64,000 nt of DNA, taken from positions 186,001-250,000 of the forward strand of contig JAPQWV010000404.1 of assembly GCA_027422505.1 (NCBI GenBank). Direction: 5' to 3'. Shown here one piece after another: positions 1-12,308 of the stretch. A program made the translations under genes and the position numbers. Positions within the stretch are counted from its first letter, which is position 1. The number at the start of each line of letters is the position of its first letter. The notes under the pieces are model-generated. The model was not told where the DNA came from. It ran no database searches and was given only the letters and a program-made list of their open reading frames with translations. This DNA is from Craterostigma plantagineum. Its lineage: Eukaryota; Streptophyta; Magnoliopsida; Lamiales; Linderniaceae.

Positions 1-513
1 GAAATATACATTAAAGGCAAACAAAACAACATTAAAGAGTAAAAGCAAACGAAGAGGAGGAAAATTTTTTATCACTCAACCACTCATTCGCTACAAAGAA
101 ACACTCCATTATACCTTCAAACTCCGAACCTAGAGTGATTTTACTTGATCTTGATTTTACTTGTATTGGATGGAACAATACAAGCAGCTAGAGAGGGATT
201 AATATTGTTTTTCTCGGAAAGGGAAGGGGCTGCTATGCTCAACTATAAAGGGAGAGGGATTATTATTATTATCACTTGAAGATTTGGTCATTTTGGGATA
301 GACGATGAATAAATATTATTAAGGGCAATAATAACTTGGTGATTGCATGCATCATCAGGGAAATGACGTTTGCATTGCAACAATTAAAAACAGCATTCTG
401 GTAAATTTCTCTGCAGTCACTCCTTCACATATTGCAGCTATCCGAAAACATCATATACCTCTCACCTTCCACGACGTTATTTCTCAGAAAGTTCTCTCCT
501 TCCGTTTTTGCCC
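1..513. other. 5' intergenic stretch
   Basis: AT-rich non-coding DNA upstream of the first gene. I see no convincing gene or repeat boundary. The last ~100 bases probably belong to the promoter of the gene starting at 623. Confidence 0.5.
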
Positions 514-523
514 TATAAAATAA
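514..523 (+). promoter_or_regulatory. TATA box of the interrupted membrane-protein gene
   Basis: TATAAAATAA lies about 100 bases before the ATG at 623. Transcription would start near 545 with a ~75-nt leader, a normal plant arrangement. Inferred from sequence and spacing only. Confidence 0.5.
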
Positions 524-831
524 TCCTCTCAAGGAGTTGAATCTTAAGCCAACTAGCTATTCTTACCATACCGTACATACATTCTGAGTGCTGTGTGAAA
601 AAGAAAACAAAAGAAAGAAAACATGAATTGTAGCCTTCATGAGGGCATCTCAAAGTTCAGCGAACCCATGCCATGGATCGGCCTATACATCGCCCTAGCA
701 TCTTTCATCTGCGGAGGAGCTATGCTTGCTGACGTGGCACACGGCTTCCGTTACAGAGAATTCTGGTTTCCCTGCAGGTGGTTTGGGATTAACGCCGCCA
801 CTCTAGTCATCACCTCCGTCGCCGTCAAGCT

Positions 832-1436
832 TATTAGGGTCCGGCCCATATTAGGGCTGGCCCATTACTATGTATTATTATTATGTAAAAAAAAAAAAAA
901 AACAGAACACACACAACACACACACGAACAGACGCGAAGGAGAAGAGAGAAAAGAGGAGAAAGAAGGAAAAAGAAAAGGGAGAAGAAAAATCCGATCCGG
1001 ACGATCCGTTACCCCGATTTCGTCCAAACTTCGGGAGGAGACTCACCTCGACGTGATCTATACATCTACCGGGTTAGATTGGTCGGTTCGTCACAGTTTG
1101 GTGGTAATCGGCTTGAACCCTTTCTTCGTATATCCGAGCTTGTAGCTCGACGTTTGTTGGTGTACCGAGTTTGTAACTCGACGTAGTGTGATCTCTTGTC
1201 GGCGTAGTATTTTTCGGTGCGTTGTTGGGCTGTTATTACCTCGAGACGTTCTCGAGAGGTGTTGTCCATTGTACCCGTCGAACTTGGTTATAGTGGACGT
1301 TTCCTTGGATCGGGAGAGCGATCCCGTGGTTTTTCCCGTTTCGGGTTTTCCACGTAAAAAGTTGGCGTGTTATTTTTGCTTTCGTCGTTGGTTGATTGGC
1401 GTTAATATTGCTCGTATTATCCGAACACGCCTAACA
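832..1436 (+). repeat. 5' LTR of the copia element
   Basis: 605 bp, nearly identical to 5487-6092. It starts TATTAGGGTCC, ends CCTAACA, and is preceded by the target duplication AAGCT. A purine-rich tract at about 883-990 follows the TATGTATTATTATTATG stretch. Confidence 0.95.
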
Positions 1437-1439
1437 AAG

Positions 1440-1451
1440 TGGTATCAGAGC
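1440..1451 (+). other. Primer-binding site (initiator tRNA-Met)
   Basis: TGGTATCAGAGC, 3 nt after the 5' LTR, is the standard plant copia primer site complementary to the 3' end of initiator tRNA-Met. Confidence 0.9.
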
Positions 1452-1482
1452 GAGGTTGAATCGCGTTATTGTGTTCGAAGTC

Positions 1483-3492
1483 ATGGAGGGCAATACTAGT
1501 CGGATGGTTATGTTGAACGGGTCGAACTACCATATTTGGAAAGGGAAGATGGAGGATCTTTTATACGTGAAAGATTTTTATGCGCCCGTGTTCGATCTAG
1601 AGAAACCGACTGATAAAAGCGACAAGGAGTGGGAATTGATTCATCGCCAAGTTTGCGGCTTTATTCGACAGTGGGTCGACGATAATGTTCTCAATCACAT
1701 AAGCGACGAGAAACATGCCAGGACCTTATGGAGCAAGCTTGAGCAGTTATACGCTCGAAAGACGGGGAACAACAAACTTTTTCTGATAAAGCAGATGATG
1801 AGTTTGAAGTATCAAGAAGGGAGCAACATATCTGACCACTTGAATATATTCCAAGGAATTATTAATCAGCTATCTGGAATGGGAATCAAGTTCGACGACG
1901 AAGTGCAGGGTTTGTGGCTTCTTGGTACGTTACCAGACTCGTGGGAGACATTCAGAATGTCATTGTCTAATTCGGCTCCAAATGGCATCTGTTCGATGGA
2001 ACTAGTGAAGAGCAGCGTCCTCAACGAAGAAATGAGAAGAAAGTCACAGGGTTCTTCTTCTACGCAGGCCGATGTCCTAGTCACAGATAACAGGGGGAGG
2101 AGCAAGAGTCGAGGTCCAGGTGATCGCAACAGAAGTAAGAGCAAGTCGGGAAAGTATGCCAACATTGAGTGTCATTATTGCGGCAAGAAGGGGCACATTA
2201 AAAGAGTTTGCCGAAAATTCCTCAGAGAGAACAAGAATGCGAAGGGTCAAGATCATCAGACGACAGATGCTGATAAAGTTGACAAGGTAACCGCAGTCAC
2301 GGCAGATTTCTTTGTTTTGCGCGACGACGATGCTGTTAATCTTACTAGTCATGAGACTAGTTGGGTGATCGATAGCGGTGCTACGATACATGCTACACCG
2401 CGACGGGATTTCTTTGCCTCATATACCTCTGGTGATTTTGGACGAGTTATTATGGGAGACGATGGCGTTGCTAGAGCCATCGGTATCGGTGACGTGCGCT
2501 TGCAGACGGAGAACGGAAATACATTGATTTTGAAGGCCGTGAAGCATGTTCCAGAGCTTCGCATGAGTTTGATGTCCACAGGGAAGCTAGACGATGAAGG
2601 TTTCCACAGCCACTTTGGAGATGGAAAATGGAAGCTTACTAAAGGCTCCTTAATCGTGGCGAAAGGAGAGAAGACGTCATCTCAGCTATATGTGACGCAA
2701 GCGAAGATTGCAGATTCTACCGTGAATGCAATCGACGATGGTGGCGCGACGGAGCTTTGGCATAATCGACTCAGCCACATGAGCGAAAAGGGACTGATGA
2801 TACTAGCCAAGAAGAATCTTCTATCTGGCGTGAAGAATCCTTCGTTACGAAGATGTGATCATTGCTTGGCTGGAAAGCAGACCCGAGTCGCGTTCAAGAA
2901 CATCACTCACTCGCCGAAATCAGGTATACTCGATCTAATTCACTCCGATGTTTGTGGTCCTATGAAAACAAGAACACTTGGTGGTGCTGTGTATTTTGTT
3001 ACTTTTATAGATGACCATTCGAGGAAGACCTGGGCTTATACGCTGAAGTCCAAGGACCAAGTGCTAGATGTTTTCAAGCAGTTTCACGCTTTGGTGGAGA
3101 GACAGACCAACAAAAAGCTCAAGTGTATTCGGACGGACAACGGAGGGGAATATTGTGGTCCTTTTGATGAGTATTGCAAGAAATACGGTATTCGACATCA
3201 AAAGACGACTCCAAAGACACCTCAGTTAAATGGCCTAGCTGAGAGGATGAACAGAACACTGATCGAGAGAGTGAGATGTTTGCTATCGCAGTCACAGCTG
3301 CCGAATTCTTTCTGGGGTGAGGCGTTAAATACCGTTGTTCATGTCTTAAATCTCACACCTTGTGTTCCTTTGAGATTTGAGGTACCAGACAAGATTTGGT
3401 CGGGAAGGAAGTCTCGTATGACCACCTGCGCGTGTTTGGGTGCAAGGCCTTTGTTCACATCCCAAAAGACGAGCGATCGAAGCTTGATGTGA
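1483..3492 (+). CDS. Copia Gag-protease-integrase (first part of gag-pol)
   Basis: The likely start is ATG 1483 ([11 protein letters not shown]), as in copia Gag proteins. Domains in order: Gag of the UBN2 type (about 1500-2060); CCHC zinc knuckle [14 protein letters not shown] at 2169-2210; aspartic protease with DSGAT near 2371; integrase HHCC zinc region (HNRLSH near 2761, CDHC near 2851); integrase catalytic core with D in HSDVCGP (about 2941), D in RTDNGGEY (about 3131) and E in [10 protein letters not shown] (about 3230). The frame is lost at about 3402-3404, a GGG run where one extra G would restore it, and the reading then runs out of frame to a stop at 3492. Similarity in style is to TNT1-94-type polyproteins, from family knowledge rather than a search. 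Confidence 0.93.
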   Translation: MEGNTSRMVMLNGSNYHIWKGKMEDLLYVKDFYAPVFDLEKPTDKSDKEWELIHRQVCGFIRQWVDDNVLNHISDEKHARTLWSKLEQLYARKTGNNKLFLIKQMMSLKYQEGSNISDHLNIFQGIINQLSGMGIKFDDEVQGLWLLGTLPDSWETFRMSLSNSAPNGICSMELVKSSVLNEEMRRKSQGSSSTQADVLVTDNRGRSKSRGPGDRNRSKSKSGKYANIECHYCGKKGHIKRVCRKFLRENKNAKGQDHQTTDADKVDKVTAVTADFFVLRDDDAVNLTSHETSWVIDSGATIHATPRRDFFASYTSGDFGRVIMGDDGVARAIGIGDVRLQTENGNTLILKAVKHVPELRMSLMSTGKLDDEGFHSHFGDGKWKLTKGSLIVAKGEKTSSQLYVTQAKIADSTVNAIDDGGATELWHNRLSHMSEKGLMILAKKNLLSGVKNPSLRRCDHCLAGKQTRVAFKNITHSPKSGILDLIHSDVCGPMKTRTLGGAVYFVTFIDDHSRKTWAYTLKSKDQVLDVFKQFHALVERQTNKKLKCIRTDNGGEYCGPFDEYCKKYGIRHQKTTPKTPQLNGLAERMNRTLIERVRCLLSQSQLPNSFWGEALNTVVHVLNLTPCVPLRFEVPDKIWSGRKSRMTTCACLGARPLFTSQKTSDRSLM

Positions 3493-5471
3493 AGACCAGA
3501 CCATGTGTGTTCATCGGTTATGGCCTTGATGAGTTTGGGTACAGATTTTACGACCCCGTGCAGAAGAAGCTTATCAGAAGCCGCGATGCTGTGTTTGTTG
3601 AAGATCAGTGCATACGAGACATTCAGTCAGAGAAGTCGGCTAAGAAGTCCAGCGGTGATCTACCTAATTTAGATCCACCTCCTGTACGTGTAGCATATCC
3701 TGATCAAGGGGGAGACGTTCCAGAATCTAGCGGTGTCGACAACGATGAAAATCCTATAGGCGATGTTGATGTTGAGCCAGCGGAACCTATTGATGAAGCT
3801 GTCGAAGAGCCTTCGGTTGAACCTCAGTTGAGAAGATCTGCTAGGGAGCATCGTTCATCCACGAGGTATCCTTCAGATGAGTATGTGATGCTAACAGATG
3901 CGGGCGAACCTGAGGATTACCAAGACGCAATTTCTGTTGACGACAAGAATGAGTGGATGAAAGCTATGGTGGAAGAGATGCGATCCCTCTATGATAATCA
4001 CACTTACGATTTGGTAGAGCTACCTCGAGGAAAGAAAGCTCTGAAGAATCGATGGGTTTATCGACTGAAAAATGAAGAAAATAGTTCTCGACCACGGTAC
4101 AAAGCTCGGTTGGTCGTGAAAGGTTTCGGTCAGAAGAAAGGGATTGACTTTGATGATATATTCTCACCGGTGGTGAAGATGTCCTCGATCCGAGTTGCTC
4201 TTGGTTTGGCGGCGCGCTTGAACTTGGAGATTGAGCAACTTGACGTGAAGACTGCATTTCTTCATGGTGACCTTGAAGAAGACATTTACATGGAGCAGCC
4301 CGAGGGATTCAAAGTCAAGGGAAAAGAGCAGCTTGTTTGCAAGTTGAAGAAAAGTCTGTACGGCTTGAAACAAGCTCCACGTCAATGGTACAAGAAGTTT
4401 GACTCCTTTATGACCAGTCACGGGTACACCAGAACCTCTTCGGATCATTGTGTATTCGTCAAGAGGTACTCCAATGACGACTTTATTATTCTTCTCTTGT
4501 ACGTTGACGACATGTTGATTATAGGCCATGATACTAGCAAGATTGCGGCGTTGAAGAGAGAATTGAGCAAGTCTTTTGCGATGAAGGACTTGGGAGCGGC
4601 GAAGAAAATTCTCGGCATGAAGATTTCTCGTGACAGGACAAATCGGAAGCTATGGTTATCTCAAGAAGACTACATTGAGAAAGTTCTCGAGAGATTTCAC
4701 ATGAGTAAAGCCAAGGCGGTTTGTTCTCCACTTGCAGGTCATTTCAAGTTGTCATCTGAGAAATGCCCGAAAAGTGAGGAAGAAAAGGCCGATATGAGCA
4801 GAGTTCCTTACCAGTCTGCGGTCGGTAGTTTGATGTATGCCATGGTTTGTACTCGACCCGATATTGCTCATGCCGTTGGTGTCGTTAGCCGTTTTCTCTC
4901 TAATCCGGGAAAAGAGCACTGGGAAGCCGTAAAGTGGATATTGAGATATCTCAGAGGCACTTTCAAGACGTGTTTGTGCTTTGGCAGCGGAGAGCCTATG
5001 CTAGTTGGATATACCGATTCAGACATGGCAGGTGATACTGATTCCAGAAAATCTATTTCAGGTTTTTTGATGACTTTTGCAGGGGGAGCTGTGTCGTGGC
5101 AATCGAAGCTGCAGAAGTGCGTTGCGCTATCCACCACAGAAGCTGAGTACATTGCAATCACGGAGGGTTGCAAGGAAGCTTTGTGGATGAAGAAGTTTCT
5201 CGAAGAACTTGGTCTACGACAGGACAAGTATGTAGTCTACAGCGATAGTCAGAGTGCTATCCACCTCTCCAAGAACTCGTCATTCCATTCGAGATCCAAG
5301 CATATCGACGTCAGATACCATTGGGTTCGAGATGTGCTCGAGTCGAAGCAGTTGTATTTGGCGAAGGTACATACGAGCGAGAACGGATCAGATATGTTGA
5401 CGAAGATTTTGCCGAAGGAGAAGCTCAAGACTTGTCGGCGGAAAGCGGGCTTGCTTGAGCCCACAGTATGA
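3405..5471 (+). CDS. Copia reverse transcriptase-RNase H (second part of gag-pol)
   Basis: Continuation of gag-pol in the -1 frame relative to the first part; it has no start codon of its own. It opens with the conserved block after integrase ([14 protein letters not shown]), then an acidic linker, reverse transcriptase with [22 protein letters not shown] and catalytic YVDD at 4500-4511, and RNase H with YTDSDMAGD (about 5010) and STTEAEY (about 5130). It ends at TGA 5469-5471, just before the polypurine tract. All motifs expected of an active enzyme are intact. The single break may be a one-base deletion, a sequencing error or, less likely, -1 frameshifting, since most plant copia elements use one continuous frame. 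Confidence 0.93.
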   Translation, partial: KEVSYDHLRVFGCKAFVHIPKDERSKLDVKTRPCVFIGYGLDEFGYRFYDPVQKKLIRSRDAVFVEDQCIRDIQSEKSAKKSSGDLPNLDPPPVRVAYPDQGGDVPESSGVDNDENPIGDVDVEPAEPIDEAVEEPSVEPQLRRSAREHRSSTRYPSDEYVMLTDAGEPEDYQDAISVDDKNEWMKAMVEEMRSLYDNHTYDLVELPRGKKALKNRWVYRLKNEENSSRPRYKARLVVKGFGQKKGIDFDDIFSPVVKMSSIRVALGLAARLNLEIEQLDVKTAFLHGDLEEDIYMEQPEGFKVKGKEQLVCKLKKSLYGLKQAPRQWYKKFDSFMTSHGYTRTSSDHCVFVKRYSNDDFIILLLYVDDMLIIGHDTSKIAALKRELSKSFAMKDLGAAKKILGMKISRDRTNRKLWLSQEDYIEKVLERFHMSKAKAVCSPLAGHFKLSSEKCPKSEEEKADMSRVPYQSAVGSLMYAMVCTRPDIAHAVGVVSRFLSNPGKEHWEAVKWILRYLRGTFKTCLCFGSGEPMLVGYTDSDMAGDTDSRKSISGFLMTFAGGAVSWQSKLQKCVALSTTEAEYIAITEGCKEALWMKKFLEELGLRQDKYVVYSDSQSAIHLSKNSSFHSRSKHIDVRYHWVRDVLESKQLYLAKVHTSENGSDMLTKILPKEKLKTCRRKAGLLEPTV

Positions 5472-5484
5472 GCCGGAGGGGGAG
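5472..5484 (+). other. Polypurine tract
   Basis: Purine-rich GGAGGGGGAG immediately before the 3' LTR, expected to prime plus-strand DNA synthesis. Confidence 0.85.
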
Positions 5485-5486
5485 TT

Positions 5487-6092
5487 TATTAGGGTCCGGC
5501 CCATATTAGGGCTGGCCCATTACTATGTATTATTATTATGTAAAAAAAAAAAAAAAAACAGAACACACACACAACACACACGAACAGACGCGAAGGAGAA
5601 GAGAGAAAAGAGGAGAAAGAAGGAAAAAGAAAAGGGAGAAGAAAAATCCGATCCGGACGATCCGTTACCCCGATTTCGTCCAAACTTCGGGAGGAGACTC
5701 ACCTCGACGTGATCTATACATCTACCGGGTTAGATTGGTCGGTTCGTCACAGTTTGGTGGTAATCGGCTTGAACCCTTTCTTCGTATATCCGAGCTTGTA
5801 GCTCGACGTTTGTTGGTGTACCGAGTTTGTAACTCGACGTAGTGTGATCTCTTGTCGGCGTAGTATTTTTCGGTGCGTTGTTGGGCTGTTATTACCTCGA
5901 GACGTTCTCGAGAGGTGTTGTCCATTGTACCCGTCGAACTTGGTTATAGTGGACGTTTCCTTGGATCGGGAGAGCGATCCCGTGGTTTTTCCCGTTTCGG
6001 GTTTTCCACGTAAAAAGTTGGCGTGTTATTTTTGCTTTCGTCGTTGGTTGATTGGCGTTAATATTGCTCGTATTATCCGAACACGCCTAACA
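5487..6092 (+). repeat. 3' LTR of the copia element
   Basis: 606 bp, nearly identical to the 5' LTR and followed by target duplication AAGCT at 6093-6097. Confidence 0.95.
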
Positions 6093-8212
6093 AAGCTCTC
6101 CGTCGACCTCACCACCTCCATGCCGCGGCTCATTGACCAGATCGCTAAACTCAGCAGCAGCGCTTTTCTATGCACTGTAATAGGCAACTCTTTACCTTCT
6201 TTAGGAACCATGGAGATCCGCGATAAGAGGATGAATTTGGTGGCCCTGGGAATCCTCGTTCTTACCGTCTACGTCAATGTCCAAATTCAACTGGACACCG
6301 GCGTTATTTACCTCTTCAAGTTAGAGCACATCGCCTTGGTGTTCCTCATGTTGGGGCTTTTCTTTCTGCTGTGCGCGTCCTCTTTCGCCATCCCCAGCGC
6401 AAAGTACGACCTAGATCTCAAATTCCAGCGAAGGTACGCGTTGGCAAATGAAGGTAATAATAGTGAGAACGATGATATTTGTTCAACGCAGAAATTAAGG
6501 ACGAGCTTACCAATATTGGATGATGGCTCATACTTGTAACCCACAATTCGTTCTTGGCCGTTCTGCCACTTCCACGGCGTCGGGGGCATGTTGTCTGCTC
6601 AGCACCGCAATTTTAGCACAAGTGATGTTTCGAAGCACCTTTTACCTACGGCGGCGGTTGTTATGCTCCGACGTGTCGGACTACAAGTGGTCGATTGCTC
6701 TTGTACTGACGAGCCAAGCTATGGCGGTTTTTACAGGCACGATTGCTCCTTTTTCGAGAATGTTCTTGGCGACTAAATTCACCCAAGGAAAATCGAAGAA
6801 GAAGTCACCATCCATGCATGAGATTATAAACGTCGAGCTTTACTGGGTCGACAGGCTTTGTCAATACAAGGAGCGTCGTCGATCATCGTTGGAGTCGCAG
6901 ACTTTTAATCGCCATGTTAGAAAGCTGGTGCTCAGCGTGGAAGACATGTTCTTGAGTTTCTGGATAGGGTTTCAAGTGGGAATTGTGGCGCACAGCAAGA
7001 TCTTTAGATTCATCTCCATCTTCATCGTACGCAAGCTTCTGTTGATCGGAGTTGGCTGTAAGAAAGCTGCGTACTTTCTTATTGGGTGCAATAATAGAAT
7101 CAGACGAGACGATATTAACCCCCCTCAGAAAGCCCTGCGACGATCGACCTGAGGAACTACGTATTGCATCTTGAAGGAGAAGAAGAGTTGGTCGATGTGA
7201 TGACGGAGAAAGGCCACGCCGTTACGGATCATTGGATGAAAATGGGGAGAAGGAAACAGCCCAAATACCTCATATCAACGCTAGTAGAACTAAACCCTAA
7301 GAGGGAATTCGAAGGTCTGAAGAAATTCGATTCTGACAAGGTTCTTTCCTTGCATAACAAAGAACCTCCCAATAACTGGTCCCTCCCAGTGGTTACACTA
7401 ACGAGCATTGCCATTGCAGTTAGTTGCAATGACGACTTTGAAAGTGCCCGTGAGCTCATAAAGCTCGTCAAGGAAGGGATTGAACTCACAAGATTCGTTG
7501 AAGACAACCTTAGAGTGAAAAGCGACTTGGTCAGTGTCAGAAAGACAGCAGACTTCGTATGGGCTGACGTGGATCTTCGCTATAATTGGTTAGATTTCGA
7601 TCTTCGAAAGATTTCTCGGAAAGGGCAGACCCCAAAGAGGTAATATCCCAACTTTCAGACCATGCGAAGACTAAATTTAATAGTATTAGGGACACGGAAG
7701 CATTCTCATGGCTGATGGATGATCCCTTGACATGGCCCGTGAAGAGCATTGCTGCTAATTCCATGTACAGACTTTGCGAGTCTCTTCTAGTGGATTATCA
7801 GGAAGAAGAGACGAGCACCGTAGAGTGTAATAAACAGGCGATGGTGATGTTTGAGAAGATTAAGTCCATGATCGTCGACATAATTGGGGCTTGCTTGATC
7901 AGTTTGAAGGATGCGATGGTGATGAACTGCCGTAATAGATCGATCGAACGCAGGGAGGAACATGTAACAAACTCCATTATAGTTCTGGGAAAGACGGAGA
8001 AGATTTTGGAGATTCTTGGAGCTATGGAATGGATAACTTCCATGGATGGAGATGTACTTTCTTGCATTAACAAATGGAGGGCTTTTGTCCTAGAGAAAGA
8101 TCGTTGTAAGCTAAGTTCGAACCAAGGTAGCAGTGACCGAAACTCGGGTTTTACAGAAGAATCGTCGCCTGACCTGCGTATCGATATCGAGTGTGTTGGG
8201 GAGATTGAATGA

Positions 8213-9044
8213 TTGAAATGACAAATCTCAGAATTCAATGGTACCGTTCCTTTTTTTTCTCCAGGCTTCATCTCAAGATCTAAGGGAATATCAGTCATGT
8301 AGGTTACAATAAGGGATTATAATCGCCATGTTTAGATATATTTGTGGTCTCTGCCTATGCAAATTAAATAAATTCCGTTTTTGTGCTGTTGGGTAAGTCT
8401 TCTTTCAACAATATATATTGTTGAAAATATTGTTGAAAGATATAATCTTTGTCCTACGCTATGCATCATTTGTCCTAAGTTAGTCCTAATGAACGTGTTC
8501 AGTTAGTTTTAGTGGAGAACTTGAATTAAAAATCATTTTTTTGCAACTTTAACTCCTAGTTGAAATTACTTACATAGGCTATCAACCTAAGCGGGTCTCT
8601 TCGGTAACGAGTGAATTCGGGCAGAAACCAGAGTAAAAATCCACATAGCATAACAGGACACTCTGTTTTCTCTCGTCATTAACTTTTCGAAAGCTTGCCT
8701 TCTTTGGAGTGAAACTAACATGAGAGGAGAGAACAAACTCCTACAGTAGGAGGAGTAGAGTCCCCATGCCCGCTGTTGAAATATATCACTATGTGAGGAG
8801 AAGAGTCCCACACCGATAAACACAAAAAATAATAATGGTTATATGGATTGATGGTCAACAACACAAAAAATAATAATGGTTATATAGATTGATGGGTCAA
8901 CTCCTCTTAATACTAATTGGTTTTATGAAGGAACCCCAACAAGCTTACTGGACCCCTCCTCGTGTGTGGTGTGCGTGTGTGGGTCTCGATAACGAATAAA
9001 TTACCGGAGGTTCGACCCGAATTTTCTACACCCGCGAACTAAAT
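8213..9044. repeat. Gap with a GTCCCACA-type repeat and a 40-bp tandem copy
   Basis: Downstream of the broken gene. A 24-bp perfect palindrome lies at 8403-8426, and its half is repeated at 8427-8440. At 8805-9000 a repeat starts GTCCCACACCG and contains two copies of a stretch with AATAATAATGGTTATAT, then an AATTGGTTTTATGAAGGAACCCC block. The same order of blocks recurs at 56983-57130. No gene is supported here. Confidence 0.45.
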
Positions 9045-9431
9045 CGGAAAAAAAATAGCCCCGTCCCATCCGCGCCGGTCCCCGCCCCTGCGATTTATTT
9101 TTTAAAGAAACTAATAATAGAAATTGGAGATAATATATAAATTATATTTAAATTTTATTTATATAGACAAAATGTATTTATATTTTTTATATTATAATAA
9201 TATATTGGGTAAAAAATATTATTAATTTTTATAATAACATAATTTTTGTAAAAAACATTATTTAGTATTAATTATAGATATAAAAAAATTATTTAAATAT
9301 TATATTGGCGGGGAACGGGGCGGGGACTATTATCCCCATCCCCGCCTCAGGGGGATAAAAAAGCAGGGATTCCCCGCCAGTCGGATATACCCCCTCGGGA
9401 GCGGGGATACCCCTCCCCATTTACATGCCTA
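9045..9431. mobile_element. GC-rich element related to the hAT-type MITE at 46481
   Basis: Two GC-rich arms (CCCCGTCCC..., ...GGGGATACCCC) flank an AT-rich centre. The right end, CATTTACATGCCTA, is the complement of TAGGCATGTAAATG, close to the TAGGGATGGCAATG terminus of the 46481 copy. The left end is not clear and no target duplication was found. Confidence 0.5.
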
Positions 9432-9703
9432 CTGCGCACACAAATCCGCACATGAGGAGAGTTGGCCACATAAGCTTGGATGGGGTCTCATCCTAAACTA
9501 ATTGGTGAGGAGCGAGATTCTCTGTTCCACCTTTTATCAAGTACAGCGTCGACATTCGTATTCGAATGAGAGATGCTTGACTTCTGACTTGCCACCCTCA
9601 ATGCCCGACTGACTTCTAGCTTTTGCTAGGTCAATCTTGGCAGGGCAGCTTCGGCCTGGTCGCCTTCGGCGAATCCTCAAAGCTCAACTTCTTTGTTCGT
9701 TCG
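9432..9703. other. Short gap
   Basis: Nothing recognised. Confidence 0.4.
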
Positions 9704-9706
9704 TTA

Positions 9707-10206
9707 GAGCATCTCCAACCGATAAACCCAATCGCAAACTCAAACTCATTCTCAAACTCAAAATGCAGTAGTTTTTCTCCAACCGATAAACCCATTTTCA
9801 AACTCATAGGACAATTTTTAAAATATTACTTCTATACCAACTTTTATAACTTTTAAATATTGCCCACATATTTTATAACTTCAACGAAAATTAATATTTT
9901 AGTAACATATTACATCTAAATAAATAAAAAAATATTGGTAGTAAATTTTATAGTTTAGAAAACTTGCTAATTACTTTTTTACATATATTTTATTATTTTT
10001 ATATGGATATTTTAATTATTAAAACAAATAAAAGGACTTTAAATGAAATTACTAAATTTAGAACGCATATTATGCGTTCAAACACATCTATGCGTTTGTT
10101 GAAGGAGAGAGAAAGTATAGAACTCTTTTTTGGATTGGTTTTTGGATTCGGTTGGAGTGATTTTAGGAGTTTTTTTTTTAGTTTTGCAGTATGGTTGGAG
10201 ATGGTC
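9707..10206. mobile_element. Tourist-like MITE, copy 1
   Basis: Terminal inverted repeats GAGCATCTCCAACC and GGTTGGAGATGGTC, flanked by TTA at 9704-9706 and 10207-10209. A 3-bp TTA/TAA duplication is typical of PIF/Harbinger-type MITEs. The same termini occur at 44670-45401 and 54256-55157. Confidence 0.85.
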
Positions 10207-10499
10207 TTATTAAGATATTTGGTGTGAATGGCCTGGTGAAAGCTTCTTAGTTGGCTTTGGTCCAACTTCATTGGGTAATTGGGTTGGACGGCCAAATTTT
10301 GTACCGTGAGAAAATCACGGGATCCTCATCATGTGAAACATGATTGATGGCTTAATACGTGGAGATGGGCGATGGTGAGTGAAACACACACAGTAACATG
10401 CATATCGAACCCGCTCTCATACCATATGAAGAAATTGACGGGTTTATCCAAAATCAATTAATGATATGGATATATAAATTGATCATGGGATATTGATTG
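10207..10499. other. Gap
   Basis: No gene or clear repeat seen. Confidence 0.4.
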
Positions 10500-12308
10500 T
10501 GTGACGCCCCGACCCGCGTCAATGGTGCGACAGTCGCCGCGTTTATAAATAAACGCAAGGCTAGATAATCAACTCTTTCATCATTGAATAACAAGAAACA
10601 CGAAAAAGAAGTCAAAGAACATATATATATCTATATATATTATTTATCAAGGATGGGTTTATACAAAATATCAAGTATCACGACATATCGATCAATGAAG
10701 GAATACATGTACAAACAAAATTTCATTCCAAAAATATTCCTGCCAAAGGATCCAATTCCAAAAGAAGATACTATACCCAAAGTGGGAGAGGTCACAGCGG
10801 AACGATATCAAAACGGCAACCTCCGATCAAAAGATATCAGCAACCTAGAAAGAAAGAATATATATATGGGGTGAGCAAACCATAAGCTCAGTGAAAAGAT
10901 AATACGAATACACCTTTCCTCCCAGAAAGCGTATTCTCAACGATGATACCACAACAGATTAAATCTATGCTCATATGAGACGAATACGACAACTAACTAC
11001 CATGAAAAATAACAACGTCAACGACATCCACGTAATCACATAAATGACGCGTGGCTGGCCATCTCCTCCCTCGAACTGAGCTCCCGTCGAGAGTCAGACG
11101 AGTTCGTCACCGTACTCTAGACCATGGACCGTAAACTAACCTATCGACTACTAGAACATGCATGTCCCACTCATACGGTGACGTTAGCCAAAATTTCTCC
11201 AACGATCACCCTTCAGCAATAATCAATATCACTACATGGCACTGGAAGGGTGCATTCGTTGGGCCTCACTCACCCGGATGTGCCAAGCCACAGCTACTTA
11301 CTCGATTTGTCACTCTCCACTCACCCGAACGTGGTCATTCGGGCTACTTAAAATCTGGTACCAAGTGTATGCAACACACAAGACCAACCAATAGAACACA
11401 TATCACCAATCCAGTCATAGAAGAACCCTCATATAATTCTCAATCCGAATCACCAAGCATATATGCCAAATCACAACAAATATCCACATCCTATAGCCGG
11501 CAAGGCTCACTAACCAACGATAAAAATATCATATAATTTCACAAAACGACGTATAATAAAATGACCCATCGCGAGGTTCACACGTCCCGCGAAGGGAAGG
11601 TGTCCCCGTACTATCAACTCACAGCGTATGTCTAACTCTTTTCGCCCTCCTCAGCTGCCCTCAAGTCCCGTCTCGATGTCCCTTAGCCTAAAATATGATA
11701 TCACAAGCTCAAGAGATCAATATATCGACAATAAGCGAGGTTCTTAAAAACTATAGCATAAACACAAAATCCGGCATCAAAAGGAGCGCTAAAACTGCTG
11801 GAAGAACATTTATTTGAAGCTGTAATTCTGTTTCAGGAGCAGCTGAACCAGAAACGATGAATTTTTCGAAATTCTTTGATAATTCACCGGAAAAATTATG
11901 TTTTGCGGCAGAAACTTCAAAAATTCGTAACAATTCGCACATTATCGGATCGAGACGATTCCAAAGGCTGTGAACAGCTAAGAAACTCATCTTTCCATAG
12001 AAACAAACCTCGCAAGATTTGGAGTACTGTAGCTAGTTCAAAACTACTAAAATCAGAGACCGCAAAAAACAGAAAATTTCACGGCAGAAAATCGATCTTG
12101 GGTTGGATTTGTTGAAGAAGAAGATTCCTTACCCTTATGCAGCTCGAATTAAGCAGAAGTTATTCCTGGAAAATCAAGTTATCAGGTTTTCCCCACTTCC
12201 TCCTTGCTTGCTTGGTTGGTTCTTACGTTGGTATGGCTAAGATCGAATAAGAGGGGATAATGATGAACTAAGAAGTATTTTAATCAATCTATGGCCTGGG
12301 ATGTGATA
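10500..12308. repeat. Probable old LTR (solo or remnant)
   Basis: It begins TGTGACGCCCCGACCC and ends GGGATGTGATA, which reads as a decayed GGG...TGTGACA terminus. This resembles Ty3/gypsy LTRs of the TGT-ACCC/GGGT-ACA kind, like the well-bounded LTR at 20026-21557. It holds no conserved coding sequence. I found no convincing target duplication, so the boundaries are tentative. Confidence 0.4.

Larger units (their letters stand above)
832..6092 (+). mobile_element. Ty1/copia LTR retrotransposon, Tork/TNT1-like, young
   Basis: A complete 5261-bp element. The two LTRs (605 and 606 bp) differ, as far as I compared them, only by one A in a poly-A tract (16 versus 17) and by a shift in an AC repeat. 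The host duplication AAGCT lies at 827-831 and 6093-6097, and the uninterrupted paralogue has this site once. LTR ends are TATTAGG and CCTAACA, so the usual TG start has become TA in both LTRs. Primer-binding site, polypurine tract and all copia domains are present in the order Gag, protease, integrase, RT, RNase H. Insertion is recent, judging by LTR identity. One frameshift separates integrase from RT. Confidence 0.97.
623..8212 (+). pseudogene. Uncharacterised plant multi-pass membrane protein gene, split by a copia element
   Basis: Host gene in two pieces, 623-831 and 6098-8212, with a retrotransposon between them. Translated pieces match, in order and along the whole length, the intact 763-aa protein encoded at 33881-36172, so the two are paralogues. 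The insertion falls at about codon 75, in the second predicted membrane segment. Downstream there are three more frame breaks. One near 6510 fits a 2-nt loss or 1-nt gain. One near 7119-7124 sits in a C6 run and one near 7630-7633 in a C4 run, each restored by one extra C. The N-terminus begins MNCSLHEG, unlike the paralogue, but the PMPWIGLYIALAS stretch is shared. The gene had no introns, like its paralogue. Even if the C-run breaks are sequencing errors, the 5.3-kb insertion removes most of the reading frame. I know no assigned function for this family. Confidence 0.85.

Noticed and set aside
1066..1269. A small protein gene inside the LTR, repeated exactly at 5722-5925
   Set aside because: It lies antisense in both LTR copies and has no family features; identity comes from the LTRs themselves.
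3390..3500. Programmed -1 frameshifting between integrase and RT
   Set aside because: Most plant copia elements use one continuous frame, I see no convincing slippery heptamer, and the break fits a one-base loss in a G run.
10500..12308. A firm solo-LTR call like that at 20026
   Set aside because: The right end is decayed and no target duplication matches, so it is kept only as a probable LTR remnant.
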